DNA of 64,000 bases from Acidobacteriota bacterium (GCA_020199835.1 JAIVJV010000009.1:434001-498000); one strand, 5' to 3'; shown: positions 37,464 through 48,564, counted from the stretch's first letter. A program made the numbers and translations. The notes: generated by a model not told the origin, from the sequence alone.

Positions 37464-38309
37464 ATGTTACTACTACTGCCATACACGGAGTATCTGAGAC
37501 GCGTCGTTGAGCCGCGCAACCTCGCGGACATCGTCTTCGTCTTTTTGCTCGTGTATGCAGTCTTGAAACTCCTGCGCGGTACTCGCGCCGCGCCCATGGC
37601 CGCCGGAATCGCCGCTCTCATTTTTCTTTACTGGCTTTCAATCAAACAGGATCTTGCGACGCTTGAGTTTGTTCTCAGCAACGGGCTGCTCTATATCGGA
37701 ATCGCCATCATCGTTCTGTTCCAGTCGGAAATCCGTCAGGCACTCATCACTTTCGGCAATCGTTTTCGCATGCCGTTTTCGCGCCACCGCGGACAGTTTG
37801 GCGAAGGCGTTTACGACGAAGTTATTCTCGCGGCGACGACCCTCGCTTCGACCAAGACAGGCGCTTTAATCGTTATTGAACGAAACGTCGGACTGAAAAA
37901 CGTGATCGATGGCGGCGTACAACTCGATGCGGAACTCAGTTACGACCTGTTGCTGAGTATTTTTAATACCGCGAGTCCGCTGCACGATGGCGCGGTCGTG
38001 GTGAGACGTCATCGCATTGCGGCGGCTTCGTGCTTTTTGCCTTTAACGCTCAATCCGCGACTCTCGCGCGAACTCGGTACGCGTCATCGCGCGGCGATCG
38101 GCGTCACCGAAGATACCGACGCCGTCGCGGTTGTTGTTTCCGAAGAAACCGGACTGCTTTCTTTTGTGCAGCGAGGCGAGATCAAACGAGGTCTGGATGC
38201 GACAAGGCTGCAAGAAGGAATCTTCGAAGCGTTTCGCGTGGGGCCTAAGAAGGAAAAGGAAGTTCAGAAAGCCGCTGATCAGGACGCGGAAGAGATCGCG
38301 CCGGTTTAA
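37464..38309 (+). CDS. cdaA: Membrane diadenylate cyclase (c-di-AMP synthase)
   Basis: A 281-residue CdaA. Membrane spans lie in residues about 15-90 (VFVFLLVYAVLKLL, AAGIAALIFLYWLSI, LYIGIAIIVLFQSEI). The DAC catalytic domain has Asp175 in LHDGAVVV (DGA motif) and Arg-His-Arg 207-209 in GTRHRAAIG. It condenses two ATP into c-di-AMP. The only in-frame start after an upstream stop (37455) is ATG 37464. It is 2 nt from ybbR and then glmM, the classic cdaA-cdaR-glmM arrangement. Confidence 0.96.
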   Translation: MLLLLPYTEYLRRVVEPRNLADIVFVFLLVYAVLKLLRGTRAAPMAAGIAALIFLYWLSIKQDLATLEFVLSNGLLYIGIAIIVLFQSEIRQALITFGNRFRMPFSRHRGQFGEGVYDEVILAATTLASTKTGALIVIERNVGLKNVIDGGVQLDAELSYDLLLSIFNTASPLHDGAVVVRRHRIAAASCFLPLTLNPRLSRELGTRHRAAIGVTEDTDAVAVVVSEETGLLSFVQRGEIKRGLDATRLQEGIFEAFRVGPKKEKEVQKAADQDAEEIAPV

Positions 38310-38311
38310 CT

Positions 38312-39268
38312 ATGCCGTTCCAGGACGTAGACGAAATCGATGAGACAACAGCTCCGCCGCCGGCGCCGAGTCGTTTAGACAAGCTGCTGCGCAAGATTTT
38401 TATCGAAGACTGGAGCTTGAAACTGCTCTCGCTCGCTATTGCGATCGTGCTGTGGCTGCTCGTCACGGGACAAAACGAGCCGGTGACGGCGCACCTGAAC
38501 GTGCAGCTCAATTTCATTCGTCCTCAGTCACTCGAAATCAGTAACGATCCACCACGCACCGTTGACGTGATGCTGACCGGCAGCCGCAACAAGCTCGACG
38601 ATCTGACGTCGCTCGACCTCGTAGCCACCGTTGATATCAGCGATCAACGCGCTGGCGAAAGAGTTTTGCGTCTCGCAGACAAGGCCCAGATACCGCTGCC
38701 GCAAGGCGTAAAGGTCGATGGTTTTCAACCAAGTGCGGTTCCGGTTCGGTTGGAGCCGATTGTCGAACGCCAGGTCGTGATCGATCCTCGGGTGGAAGGC
38801 AAACCGGCCGATGGTTTCGAGATTTATTCGGTCCGTCCGAGTAAAGGATCGGTGATGGTGCGCGGGCCGGAGAGTCGCGTGCTTGCATTGCAGAAGGTGA
38901 CGACCGAAAGCATCTGGCTGGGCGCACGCAAAGAGAGTTTTACGGCGGCGAACGTTGCGATCGACGTGCCCGATCCGAAAGTAGATCTGTTGGAGCCGAT
39001 CGTCAGTGTTGACGTCGAGCTCGGCGAGCGGCGGATTGAGAAAACTTTTTCGGGTGTGGCGGCGACTAGTCCCGACGGCGGAAGAGTTCAGCCCGCGAGC
39101 GTGTCAGTGACACTGCTCGGACCGGCGAGCATGGTGGAATCGCTGAAAACGGAAGAACTGAAAGTTGTTTTCGACGGCACTAATACGCGGCTCGAATTAC
39201 CGCCCGCATTGAATGGAAAAGTCATTCTAAAATCGCTACAGCCCGGGAAGTTTACACTCGTCAAATAA
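38312..39268 (+). CDS. YbbR/CdaR-like c-di-AMP synthase regulator
   Basis: A 318-residue membrane-anchored protein. One membrane span (LKLLSLAIAIVLWLLVTG) is followed by three or more YbbR domains (repeated beta modules such as VDVMLTGSRNKLDDL, VPVRLEPIVERQVVIDPRV, VSVDVELGERRIEKTF). The family includes CdaR, which modulates CdaA from outside the membrane. It lies between cdaA (2 nt gap) and glmM (1 nt overlap, TAATG), which supports the assignment. Confidence 0.9.
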   Translation: MPFQDVDEIDETTAPPPAPSRLDKLLRKIFIEDWSLKLLSLAIAIVLWLLVTGQNEPVTAHLNVQLNFIRPQSLEISNDPPRTVDVMLTGSRNKLDDLTSLDLVATVDISDQRAGERVLRLADKAQIPLPQGVKVDGFQPSAVPVRLEPIVERQVVIDPRVEGKPADGFEIYSVRPSKGSVMVRGPESRVLALQKVTTESIWLGARKESFTAANVAIDVPDPKVDLLEPIVSVDVELGERRIEKTFSGVAATSPDGGRVQPASVSVTLLGPASMVESLKTEELKVVFDGTNTRLELPPALNGKVILKSLQPGKFTLVK

Positions 39269-40611
39269 TGAAAGCTCTCTTCGGCACGGACGGCATTCGC
39301 GGTGAAGCCGGAAGTTTCCCACTCGACGCCGCGACAGTCAGCACCATCGGATTTTCGTTAGCAAACCATCTCGCGGAAACAGTCGCCGAACCGGTGATCG
39401 TGATCGGGCGCGATACGCGCGAGTCGGGTGAGTGGCTTGAAGAAGCGCTGACCCAGGGCGCGATGGGAGCAGGTGCGAAGTGCCTTTCGGCGGGCGTGAT
39501 TACGACGCCCGGCGTCGCCTATCTGACGCGCAAGTTGCAGGCGCATGCGGGCGTTGTGATCAGCGCTTCGCACAATCCGTATCAGGACAATGGGATTAAG
39601 ATTTTTTCTCCGTCTGGCGAAAAGATCGATTCTGCACTTGAGCGCCAAATTGAGAGCGACGTTTACCACGGATCTAAATCCAGTTCTGATTTAAAAAATG
39701 TCTCTCCTTTGGCCGTCGCTAGCTTACGCAACGACTACCTGAACTTCCTCGCCAACGAAATCGCCAGCGGCTTGTCATTAAAAGGACTGACGATGGTCGT
39801 TGATTGCGCGAACGGCGCAAGCACGGAGTTCGCGCCCCTGTTGTTTGAAACGCTCGGCGCGCGCGTGGTCCCGATCAACGCCAAACCCGACGGCCGGAAC
39901 ATCAACCTCAACTCCGGTTCGCTCCACATCGAATCCGTCATCAAAACCGTCATAAACGAAAAAGCCCATCTCGGCGTGGCCTTCGACGGCGACGCTGATC
40001 GCTCACTCTTCGTCGACGAAAAAGGCAATTTCGTGGACGGCGACGCCACCCTGTGGTTGCTCGCCCATTACCTCCGCTCACACGAACGGCTTAAAGACGA
40101 TACGGTCGTGGCCACAGTAATGAGCAACGTCGGTCTCGAAGTGGCATTCCGCGGCGTCGGCATTCGTTTAGTTCGCACGGATGTAGGCGACAAATACGTC
40201 CTCGACGAGCTTCGGCGCCTGGGCGCAAGCCTCGGTGGCGAGCAATCCGGTCACATCATCATGCCCGAACTGAGCCTCGCCGGAGACGGCATGATCACCG
40301 CCCTCTGCCTCCTGCGCGCGCTCCGCGAATCCGACAAAACACTCTCGCAAGCGACCGCCGGTTTTCAGCAGTACCCGCAGATTCTCCTGAACGTGCGGGT
40401 CCGCGAAAAAGTGCCCTTCGCTACCCTTGAGTCAGTGCAGGAGGAGGTGCGGGACGTGGAGGAACGTCTTTCGCCCACGGGACGGCTGCTGCTCCGCTAT
40501 TCGGGTACGGAGCCGCTCGCCCGCGTCATGATCGAGGGCGAGAAGCAGTTTGAGATCGACGAATACGCACAGCGCATAGCCGACGCCATCAAACGCGAGA
40601 TCGGAGCCTGA
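39268..40611 (+). CDS. glmM: Phosphoglucosamine mutase
   Basis: A 447-residue enzyme interconverting GlcN-6-P and GlcN-1-P for UDP-GlcNAc synthesis. The phosphoserine loop is GVVISASHNPYQDNG, the metal loop is DGDADRSLFVD, the sugar-binding loop GGEQSGHI and the phosphate-binding LLRYSGTEPLARVM are all present. The start codon overlaps the YbbR stop by one nt. In other bacteria GlmM interacts with CdaA, which fits this operon. Confidence 0.96.
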   Translation: MKALFGTDGIRGEAGSFPLDAATVSTIGFSLANHLAETVAEPVIVIGRDTRESGEWLEEALTQGAMGAGAKCLSAGVITTPGVAYLTRKLQAHAGVVISASHNPYQDNGIKIFSPSGEKIDSALERQIESDVYHGSKSSSDLKNVSPLAVASLRNDYLNFLANEIASGLSLKGLTMVVDCANGASTEFAPLLFETLGARVVPINAKPDGRNINLNSGSLHIESVIKTVINEKAHLGVAFDGDADRSLFVDEKGNFVDGDATLWLLAHYLRSHERLKDDTVVATVMSNVGLEVAFRGVGIRLVRTDVGDKYVLDELRRLGASLGGEQSGHIIMPELSLAGDGMITALCLLRALRESDKTLSQATAGFQQYPQILLNVRVREKVPFATLESVQEEVRDVEERLSPTGRLLLRYSGTEPLARVMIEGEKQFEIDEYAQRIADAIKREIGA

Positions 40612-40752
40612 CCCTGAAATTTCTACACGCCGAGCCGCGAAAAATCTACATGCTCAATGTGGCCCATAACCTCGACCCAACCGCCCTATGTAGCGCTTCG
40701 CCCGCGTTTCCTGAGGTAAACTGACTTAGTTCACGGCTTACAAAAAAGACTG
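40612..40752. other. Intergenic stretch, no gene seen
   Basis: This 141-bp stretch after glmM and before the RNA promoter holds no convincing frame. Separated CTACAT and ATGTAG segments could pair, but no clear terminator is seen. Confidence 0.35.
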
Positions 40753-40782
40753 TTGCACGGCACGGGCGTTGCGATGTATATT
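40753..40782 (+). promoter_or_regulatory. Sigma-70-type promoter for the structured RNA
   Basis: TTGCAC (40753-40758) and TATATT (40777-40782) are separated by 18 nt. Transcription is predicted to start near 40789, just ahead of three hairpins. Confidence 0.6.
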
Positions 40783-40788
40783 GTGGGG

Positions 40789-40902
40789 CAAGAGAGACGG
40801 TTGGTGGATCCTCCGTCTCAAGTGGTTGCTGGGGTGAGGACAGTAACCACGAATATGGATGGGCGCGACGCACTCCCACGTATGTCGCGCCCATTCGCTT
40901 TT
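40789..40902 (+). ncRNA. Candidate structured RNA with three consecutive hairpins
   Basis: Hairpin 1 pairs GAGACGG with CCGTCTC (40794-40819, 12-nt loop). Hairpin 2 pairs GTGGTTGCTG with CAGTAACCAC (40822-40850, 9-nt loop, one G-U). Hairpin 3 pairs ATGGGCGCGAC with GTCGCGCCCAT (40859-40894, 14-nt loop) and is followed by TCGCTTTT, so it resembles a terminator. The loop of hairpin 1 contains TCCTC and that of hairpin 2 GAGGA, so the loops could kiss. A promoter precedes it. It is either an independent small RNA or a leader/attenuator of aroB; no known riboswitch or 6S/SRP signature is recognised. Confidence 0.55.
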
Positions 40903-40955
40903 CCCGTGTTTTTACTAAGCCTCCACAGCGCGTCGGAATCATCTCGAACAAAAGA

Positions 40956-41972
40956 GTGTTTGGGCTTTACGGCCGTCCGATTGTGCGCAGTCTCAAGAGC
41001 GCCGGCTTCAAGACTTTCACCTGGCTGATGCCTGAAGGCGAGCGCTACAAATCGTTCTCGATCCTTGAAAAAGCAGTCGGGTTTCTCAGCGAAAGTCGCT
41101 TTGAGAGAAATGACCTCGTGCTGGCGCTGGGCGGCGGTGTTGTCGGCGACCTCGCGGGATTCGGCGCGGCAATTTATCTCCGCGGGATTCCGGTTATACA
41201 GGTTCCCACGACGCTCCTCGCTCAAATCGATTCGTCAGTCGGTGGAAAAACGGGAATAAATCTGCCCGCAGGGAAGAATCTGGTGGGTGCATTTCATCAA
41301 CCCACCGCGGTTTTTATCGACACCGAAACGCTCATGTCGCTGCCCTCGCGCGAACTGGTTTCCGGATTTTGCGAGATGGTGAAACAGTCTCTAATCGCCG
41401 GCGAATCGCTTTTTGAAAAGACCGTTAAGTGTCTGCGTGAAGTGTCGAAAACCAAGGACTTTCTCTTGAGCACGGAGTTTGAAGAATTGATCGCCGCAAA
41501 CTGTGCTTTCAAAGCTTCGATCGTCGCCAATGACGAACGCGAAGCGACGAATCGATCGGATGTGAAGTCGCGTCGGATTTTGAACTTCGGTCACACGACC
41601 GCGCACGCGCTTGAAGCCATCACGAACTATCGAACGTTCCGTCACGGAGAAGCGGTTGGTTATGGAATGTTAGTTGCCGGAGAACTCTCGCGAAACCTGG
41701 GACTGCTCGCGTCTCAGGACCTTCAATCGTTGCGCACGGCTGTCGCTCTTTGTGGACCGCTGCCACGCGCGGACCATCTCGACGTCAACCAGATCATCCG
41801 CGCTTTGCAGCACGATAAAAAGAGTGTCGGCGGTCAGATCAATTGGGTGTTGCTGGAGAGGGTGGGCCTGCCGAAGATCGTCGACGGTGGGCTCATCAGT
41901 GCCAGGACATTGCGTCTCTCGCTACGCGCTGGATTGCAGCGCCGTCCGAGACAAACAGAAGGTGGGCATTGA
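40956..41972 (+). CDS. aroB: 3-dehydroquinate synthase, probably missing its N-terminal segment
   Basis: A 338-residue AroB (shikimate pathway, DAHP to 3-dehydroquinate) read from GTG 40956. Catalytic parts are intact: GGGVVGDLAGFGA, PTTLLAQIDSSVGGKTG, PAGKNLVGAFHQP, the zinc ligands in FCEMVKQ, NFGHTTAHALE and RHGEAVGYGM. The usual N-terminus (about 45 residues with strand 1 and the NAD-binding loop) is missing. The frame is open upstream and reads QRVGIISNKRV, which resembles the AroB NAD loop, but no ATG, GTG or TTG is found there in frame before the hairpin RNA. Either a rare start is used or the 5' end has been deleted. Confidence 0.85.
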   Translation: MFGLYGRPIVRSLKSAGFKTFTWLMPEGERYKSFSILEKAVGFLSESRFERNDLVLALGGGVVGDLAGFGAAIYLRGIPVIQVPTTLLAQIDSSVGGKTGINLPAGKNLVGAFHQPTAVFIDTETLMSLPSRELVSGFCEMVKQSLIAGESLFEKTVKCLREVSKTKDFLLSTEFEELIAANCAFKASIVANDEREATNRSDVKSRRILNFGHTTAHALEAITNYRTFRHGEAVGYGMLVAGELSRNLGLLASQDLQSLRTAVALCGPLPRADHLDVNQIIRALQHDKKSVGGQINWVLLERVGLPKIVDGGLISARTLRLSLRAGLQRRPRQTEGGH

Positions 41973-42355
41973 TGCAAACGCAAAGATCAACTGAATGCGG
42001 CAGTGCGAATCTGAAGTTTCTGATCGTGATGGTCATTATCGGCTCGTGTGCTTATGCCGGCTACGCGTACGTTCCGGTTGCTTACCAGGCACACACCTTC
42101 AAGGATATGATGCAGCACTACGTCGACGTTGCTTCAGCCCAGGGAAAACCGCCCTCCTGGGCCGGAGAACAGATCATGAAGAATTTCGGCGAGTATGGCG
42201 TGCCGCTCAACGCGCTGATCACACCGAACAAGCGCGACAATCGCATTGAAGTCAGGATTCAGTACGTGAAGCCCGTCGAGTTCCCGGGATACACCTACAA
42301 CTACGAGTTTGATTACACCGCCAGAAGCACAGCTTTGCTGGATTTCAGTAAGTAG
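41972..42355 (+). CDS. Small membrane-anchored protein, DUF4845-like
   Basis: A 127-residue protein with one N-terminal membrane span (LKFLIVMVIIGSCAYAGYAYV) and an extracytoplasmic remainder (QAHTFKDMMQHYVDVASAQGK ... KPVEFPGYTYNYEFDYT). The pattern resembles DUF4845 proteins. The start at 41972 is set by a 1-nt overlap with the aroB stop (TGATG) and an AGAAGG site; a longer reading to 41843 is out of place because it runs inside aroB. Likely cotranscribed with aroB. Function unknown. Confidence 0.65.
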   Translation: MQTQRSTECGSANLKFLIVMVIIGSCAYAGYAYVPVAYQAHTFKDMMQHYVDVASAQGKPPSWAGEQIMKNFGEYGVPLNALITPNKRDNRIEVRIQYVKPVEFPGYTYNYEFDYTARSTALLDFSK

Positions 42356-42478
42356 ACACTCGCCTGGACCACGAGCGCAGATTTTGTCGCGAGACCCACG
42401 AGCTGAAGTCCGTAGGGACCACCTGTTTATAGCTAGCGAGACTCAAAAGGAAGAACTCCGTTACGAGTTCAATCCGAG
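42356..42478. other. Intergenic region between convergent genes, possible dispersed repeat
   Basis: This 123-bp gap between aroB's partner and rpoD contains AGTCCGTAGG (42407-42416) followed by GTTTATAG, a pairing that I also see in inverted order near 17085-17146. I recall similar intergenic sequence from related genomes, but no search was done. A weak terminator for rpoD lies at its right end. Confidence 0.3.
42443..42470 (-). terminator. Weak rho-independent terminator of the mutS2-dnaG-rpoD cluster
   Basis: On the leftward transcript, GAACTC pairs with GAGTTC (arms 42453-42458 and 42465-42470, 6-nt loop), followed by TTCCTTTTG. The stem is short and the U-tract is interrupted, so the call is tentative. 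Confidence 0.35.
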
Positions 42479-44200
<1,722 letters not shown>

Positions 44201-44216
44201 CGTTACGGTATCCGTG

Positions 44217-46040
44217 TTATTTGGCCGCTTCTTCGGTAAGCGTCAACATCAACTTCCGCTCTGTGGCAAGTTGGATCTGCTCCGTGGACAACTGGGAAAC
44301 TTTTTCACTGTCCTGTTCACGCTCAGCGATCGCCAGTTCCCTTCGAAGCTCTTCGATACGGTGCTCGGTTTTCATGAGTCGGAAAGTCGAAACACATTTC
44401 TCCGGAACATAATGCTCGTTAGACCCGTGCAGCGAGGAATCCATCATGACCATCGGCACGACGCGCGCGGCGAAATCGTCGCCTTCGGTCTTTCTGATCA
44501 ATGCGTCAAAGTCAATTTCCGTGCCTTCGCGGTCGAGGGCAATTAAAGCCTCAAAAAGCGGCGCGGTTGCCAGGTCCTCATAGTCTTCTTTTTTCAACAT
44601 CGGCAGGACCTGGTGTCGCAAATCTGCATCAGCCAGCAACAAGCCAAGCAGACGCTGTTCCGCGGCGGTGACTTTTTTCTCTTTCGCCACGAGGTGCGCC
44701 GCGCTCGATCGCGTGGGCCTGTTGTCGCGCACCGCCTGCCATAATTCGCGTCGCCACTGCGACGTGTTCACATTGTCGCGATCGATTCCAAGCGAATCCA
44801 TCGCCATGTCAAAGTACTCGCGCTTCTGAATACGACTGCTCACCGCCCTGATGTAGGGCAGCACTTCTTCAACCGCTTCCGCTTTGTCTGCAGGCCGGTG
44901 AAGACTACGGTCGCGCAAAGCGTTTTCGATCACGAATTGTATGTGTGGTTGTGCCTGTGCTCGTCGCCGCTGATATTCAGTTACGCCAAACCTTCGAATG
45001 AACTCGTCGGGATCCGCGTTGTCGGGAAGCACAAGCACTTTTACTTCGATGTCTTCGGCGAGGAGAATTTCGATCGACTTCTTGGCTGCTTGTACGCCCG
45101 CGCGGTCGCCATCATAGTTGACTACAACTTTGCGCGCAAACCTGCTTAGCAACTTCGCCTGCTCTGGCGTCAACGCCGTTCCCAAACTCGCGACCACGTT
45201 GCGCACACCCGATTGATAAGGAACGATCAGATCGAGAAATCCTTCGACGAGAATCGCGAAACCCTGTCGCCGGATCTCGTCGCGCGTAAGATTTAGACCA
45301 AACAGATTACGACCTTTGATGTAAGCCGCAGTCTCCGGTGAGTTGATGTACTTGGCGTTGTCGTCAGGCTTGAGCGCGCGCCCGCCAAATGCGATCGGAC
45401 GGCCATGCGCGTCGATCACAGGAAACATCAAACGTGCGCGAAAACGATCGTACGAACCTGAACTATCTTCTTTCTTAACTACTAGCCCGCTGCGCTCGAT
45501 CTGTTGTTGCGTCGCGCCTTTCTGTCGCAGATACGTCGAGAGCGCGTCCCAACTGTCGGGCGCGTAGCCGAGGCGAAAAGCTTTTTGCGTTTCTTCGCTG
45601 AGTTCTCGTTGGACCAGGTAGTCGCGCGCGATTCGCGCTTCCTTGCTAGACTCGAGCTGTTGTTGCCACCAGTCCAGCGCCCACGAATTGAGTTCAATAA
45701 CGTCATCAGCTTCGTGCCGGCGCGCTTCAAAGCGACTATCGTCCACCATCTTCGGCAACGGCATGCCGATCTTGTCCGCAACGATCCGAATCGCTTCAGG
45801 AAACGCCACGCGCTCGATCTCCATTACAAAATTGAAGACCGAACCGCCTTTATGACAGCCGAAACAGTAGAAGATCTCCTTGGCGGGACTGACGGAAAAC
45901 GAAGGCGTTTTTTCTTTGTGAAACGGGCAACACGCCATCCAGTTCGCGCCCTTTTTCTTGAGCTGCACATAATCCTGGATGACGCGGACGATGTCCGTCT
46001 GGCGTTTTAGATCATCGATAAACGTCTGGGGGTAACGCAT
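44217..46040 (-). CDS. dnaG: DNA primase
   Basis: A 607-residue primase. The zinc-binding domain ([18 protein letters not shown], then YCFGCHKGG) comes first, followed by the catalytic core and TOPRIM fold ([18 protein letters not shown], then [10 protein letters not shown]) and the C-terminal helicase-binding region. It synthesises RNA primers for replication. It follows mutS2 with a 7-nt gap and precedes rpoD by 16 nt. Confidence 0.97.
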   Translation of the reverse strand: MRYPQTFIDDLKRQTDIVRVIQDYVQLKKKGANWMACCPFHKEKTPSFSVSPAKEIFYCFGCHKGGSVFNFVMEIERVAFPEAIRIVADKIGMPLPKMVDDSRFEARRHEADDVIELNSWALDWWQQQLESSKEARIARDYLVQRELSEETQKAFRLGYAPDSWDALSTYLRQKGATQQQIERSGLVVKKEDSSGSYDRFRARLMFPVIDAHGRPIAFGGRALKPDDNAKYINSPETAAYIKGRNLFGLNLTRDEIRRQGFAILVEGFLDLIVPYQSGVRNVVASLGTALTPEQAKLLSRFARKVVVNYDGDRAGVQAAKKSIEILLAEDIEVKVLVLPDNADPDEFIRRFGVTEYQRRRAQAQPHIQFVIENALRDRSLHRPADKAEAVEEVLPYIRAVSSRIQKREYFDMAMDSLGIDRDNVNTSQWRRELWQAVRDNRPTRSSAAHLVAKEKKVTAAEQRLLGLLLADADLRHQVLPMLKKEDYEDLATAPLFEALIALDREGTEIDFDALIRKTEGDDFAARVVPMVMMDSSLHGSNEHYVPEKCVSTFRLMKTEHRIEELRRELAIAEREQDSEKVSQLSTEQIQLATERKLMLTLTEEAAK

Positions 46041-46047
46041 GTCCGAA

Positions 46048-48537
46048 TTATTGCCTCAACTCAACCAGTGTTGCACCGGTGCCGCCCTGGTCCGGCGGCG
46101 CGGCCACAAAACGCGCGACGTGGGGATGGTCTGACAGTAAAGCGGCAATCGCGCGTCGCAACGCACCGGTGCCGTGGCCGTGAACAATTCGCACCTGGCT
46201 CAAGCTCGCCAGCGATGCTTCATCGAGAAACTTGTCAACTGCATCAACTGCTTCGTCAGTCGTTCGTCCGATAACGTTCAGCTCTGATCCGACGTTCTGG
46301 TCCACCTCAGCCAGATGAACTTCAGTGCCTGATGAGCGGCGCAATTTTTCCAGCTTGCCGGGCTGCCGTTTGGGAGTTGATTGCTGTTCGACGAGTTCGA
46401 GGTTCACGAGCTTCTCGCGGAAGCGTAGCGCCTTGACGCGAACTTCAGCATAGCCGTCTTTGATCTTGTCCACCACACCGACGGAACCGAACGACAGTAG
46501 TTTAACTTTGTCGCCGGCGACGATTTCGCGCGGCGCGGCTGTGACGTATTCAACTACGTCCTCTTGAGCATGTTCGCGTTGAGAACCAGCGGCAGGAACC
46601 ACCTGCCCATCGCGAACGATGCGAATACCGCGTCCGGAATCAACCTCGGATTGTGCTGGTGCAACAGCTTTCGCTGCGCTTTGCGCTGCGCGCTTCATCT
46701 CCGCAACCTGGCGTTGCGCTTCACGTTCCGCACGAATCTTCTCGGTTCGATCTTCAATCCTCCCCACGAGTTCACGCGCACGCTTTTCGAGCTCCGCAAC
46801 TGTGCGTTGGGCCATCTGCTCGAACGCGGTTTGACGTTTCCGCTCACGGTTCGCTGCTTCTTTGTCCAGCGAAGCAAATTTTTCAGCCACCGCCGTGCGC
46901 TCTTCTTCGAGTGCGACTCGCAAACTTTCAGCCTCTTCCGCTTCGCGCTTGATTCGTCGCAGATACTCGGAGGCTTGGAGTGAGGATTCTTTGACCGAAC
47001 TCACCGCCGCATCGACGATCATCTTCGGCACGCCAAAACGCTGCGCGATTTCAAGCCCCGATGAGGCGCCGGCGAGGCCGACAATAAGCCGGTAAGTCGG
47101 ACGCAGCGTCTTCTCGTTAAACTCAACACTCGCATTAAGCACGCCTGGATCGTTGCCGGCGTACATCTTCAACCCGCTGTAATGCGTCGTGGCGATAACG
47201 TGCGCGCCACATACGCGCCGGAAGTGATCGACGACGGCAACACCGAGCGCGGATCCTTCTTCCGGATCCGTGCCCGTGCCGACTTCGTCAAGCAGGACCA
47301 GCGCGGGCGCTTCACATAGTTCGAGCATACGCGCGATGTTGGCAACGTGCGAAGTGAACGTAGAAAGATTCGCCGCGAGCGACTGATGATCGCCGATGTC
47401 AGCCAGCACGCTTGCATAAAATGGAAATCTCGCTGACTTCGCTGGAACTGAAATTCCCGAGAGTGCCATCAGCGCCAGCAAACCTGTGGTTTTCAACACG
47501 ACGGTTTTGCCGCCGGCGTTTGCGCCGGAAATGATCATCGCCTTCTTTTCGTCGTCGAGCGCAAACGAAACCGGAACCACTGCGCCTCCACTCGCACGGA
47601 GGTTTTCTTCAAGCAGCGGGTGTCGCGCTTCGACGAGATCGAGTTTCGTGTCTGCTCCGACCTGAGGTATCGAACAGTCAAACTGTCGATGAAAGACCGC
47701 CTTCGCGTTGATGAAGTCCAGCTCGGCAACTGCCTCCGCAGCCATTTCGATTGCCGGCAGTTGCACGCGCAGTTCTTCGGTTAGCCGGAAAAGTATCTTC
47801 GCGATCTCGCGCGCTTCAGCTTCGTGCAGTCCCTGGAGTTCGTTGTTTGCGTCGATCGTCTCCAACGGTTCGACGAACGCCGTCGCGCCCGAAGAAGAGT
47901 AACCGTGAGCAACGCCCTGCACGCGTCCGCGATGATCGGCTTTGACCGGAATCACAAAACGATCGTTGCGGATCGTGACCAGTTCATCCTGAATCGCCTC
48001 GGCCGAACGGCGCATAAGGCCTTCGAGTGAACGGGTGATGCGCGAACGCAGCGCCGAGATGTCGTGACGGATTTGTGCAAGCTCTGGACTCGCGCGATCG
48101 TCGAGTTCGCCTGTGGGCAGGATCTTGTTGCTGATGCGCGCCACAAGGCTGTTGAGATCTCGTGGCAGGTTATCAACCAGCTGCCACAGCACGGGGGCGT
48201 TCTCGCGTTCGGCAAGGATCGCAGCACGAGCCGACATTGCCTGTTCACAAAGCTTCGCTGTTTGCAGAATCGCGAGCGGATCGAGTGTCGCGCCTTCAAC
48301 GCGTAAACGTCCGATCGTTTCAGCCGGGTCCGTGAAGCCACTGAAGGACCAGTTAACGCCGCGGCCGCGTAGCAGCACACACTCGGCGAGTGCGGCGAGT
48401 TCGTGGCGCAACTGTTCAGTGCTCGTGGCCGGCGTAAGACGTTCGGCGCGCGCCTGGCCCGCTTCGGTCTGCGCGTTTCGTCTAATCAGCGCCAGCAACT
48501 GCTGGTATTCGAGAGTTGTAAAAGCCTGGTCGTTCAT
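46048..48537 (-). CDS. mutS2: Endonuclease MutS2 (Smr-domain MutS homologue)
   Basis: About 829 residues. The MutS-type core (residues 1-320) precedes the ATPase (Walker A ISGANAGGKTVVLKT, LLDEVGTGTDPEEG, VIATTHYSGLK), a long coiled coil near residues 500-620 and a C-terminal Smr nuclease-like domain (VRIVHGHGTGALRRAI). MutS2 acts in recombination control and, in some bacteria, ribosome rescue. Start at 48537 is chosen because homology begins at QAFTTLEYQQLL; the frame open to 48891 would overlap the divergent gene. It is the first gene of the cluster with dnaG and rpoD. Confidence 0.94.
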   Translation of the reverse strand: MNDQAFTTLEYQQLLALIRRNAQTEAGQARAERLTPATSTEQLRHELAALAECVLLRGRGVNWSFSGFTDPAETIGRLRVEGATLDPLAILQTAKLCEQAMSARAAILAERENAPVLWQLVDNLPRDLNSLVARISNKILPTGELDDRASPELAQIRHDISALRSRITRSLEGLMRRSAEAIQDELVTIRNDRFVIPVKADHRGRVQGVAHGYSSSGATAFVEPLETIDANNELQGLHEAEAREIAKILFRLTEELRVQLPAIEMAAEAVAELDFINAKAVFHRQFDCSIPQVGADTKLDLVEARHPLLEENLRASGGAVVPVSFALDDEKKAMIISGANAGGKTVVLKTTGLLALMALSGISVPAKSARFPFYASVLADIGDHQSLAANLSTFTSHVANIARMLELCEAPALVLLDEVGTGTDPEEGSALGVAVVDHFRRVCGAHVIATTHYSGLKMYAGNDPGVLNASVEFNEKTLRPTYRLIVGLAGASSGLEIAQRFGVPKMIVDAAVSSVKESSLQASEYLRRIKREAEEAESLRVALEEERTAVAEKFASLDKEAANRERKRQTAFEQMAQRTVAELEKRARELVGRIEDRTEKIRAEREAQRQVAEMKRAAQSAAKAVAPAQSEVDSGRGIRIVRDGQVVPAAGSQREHAQEDVVEYVTAAPREIVAGDKVKLLSFGSVGVVDKIKDGYAEVRVKALRFREKLVNLELVEQQSTPKRQPGKLEKLRRSSGTEVHLAEVDQNVGSELNVIGRTTDEAVDAVDKFLDEASLASLSQVRIVHGHGTGALRRAIAALLSDHPHVARFVAAPPDQGGTGATLVELRQ

Positions 48538-48564
48538 TTCGCAGGATGAAAGGTTACAACGCCA

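Noticed and set aside
40789-40902. 6S RNA or SRP RNA
   Set aside because: There is no single long bulged rod as in 6S and no GGAAGG-type SRP domain; three separate hairpins do not fit either.
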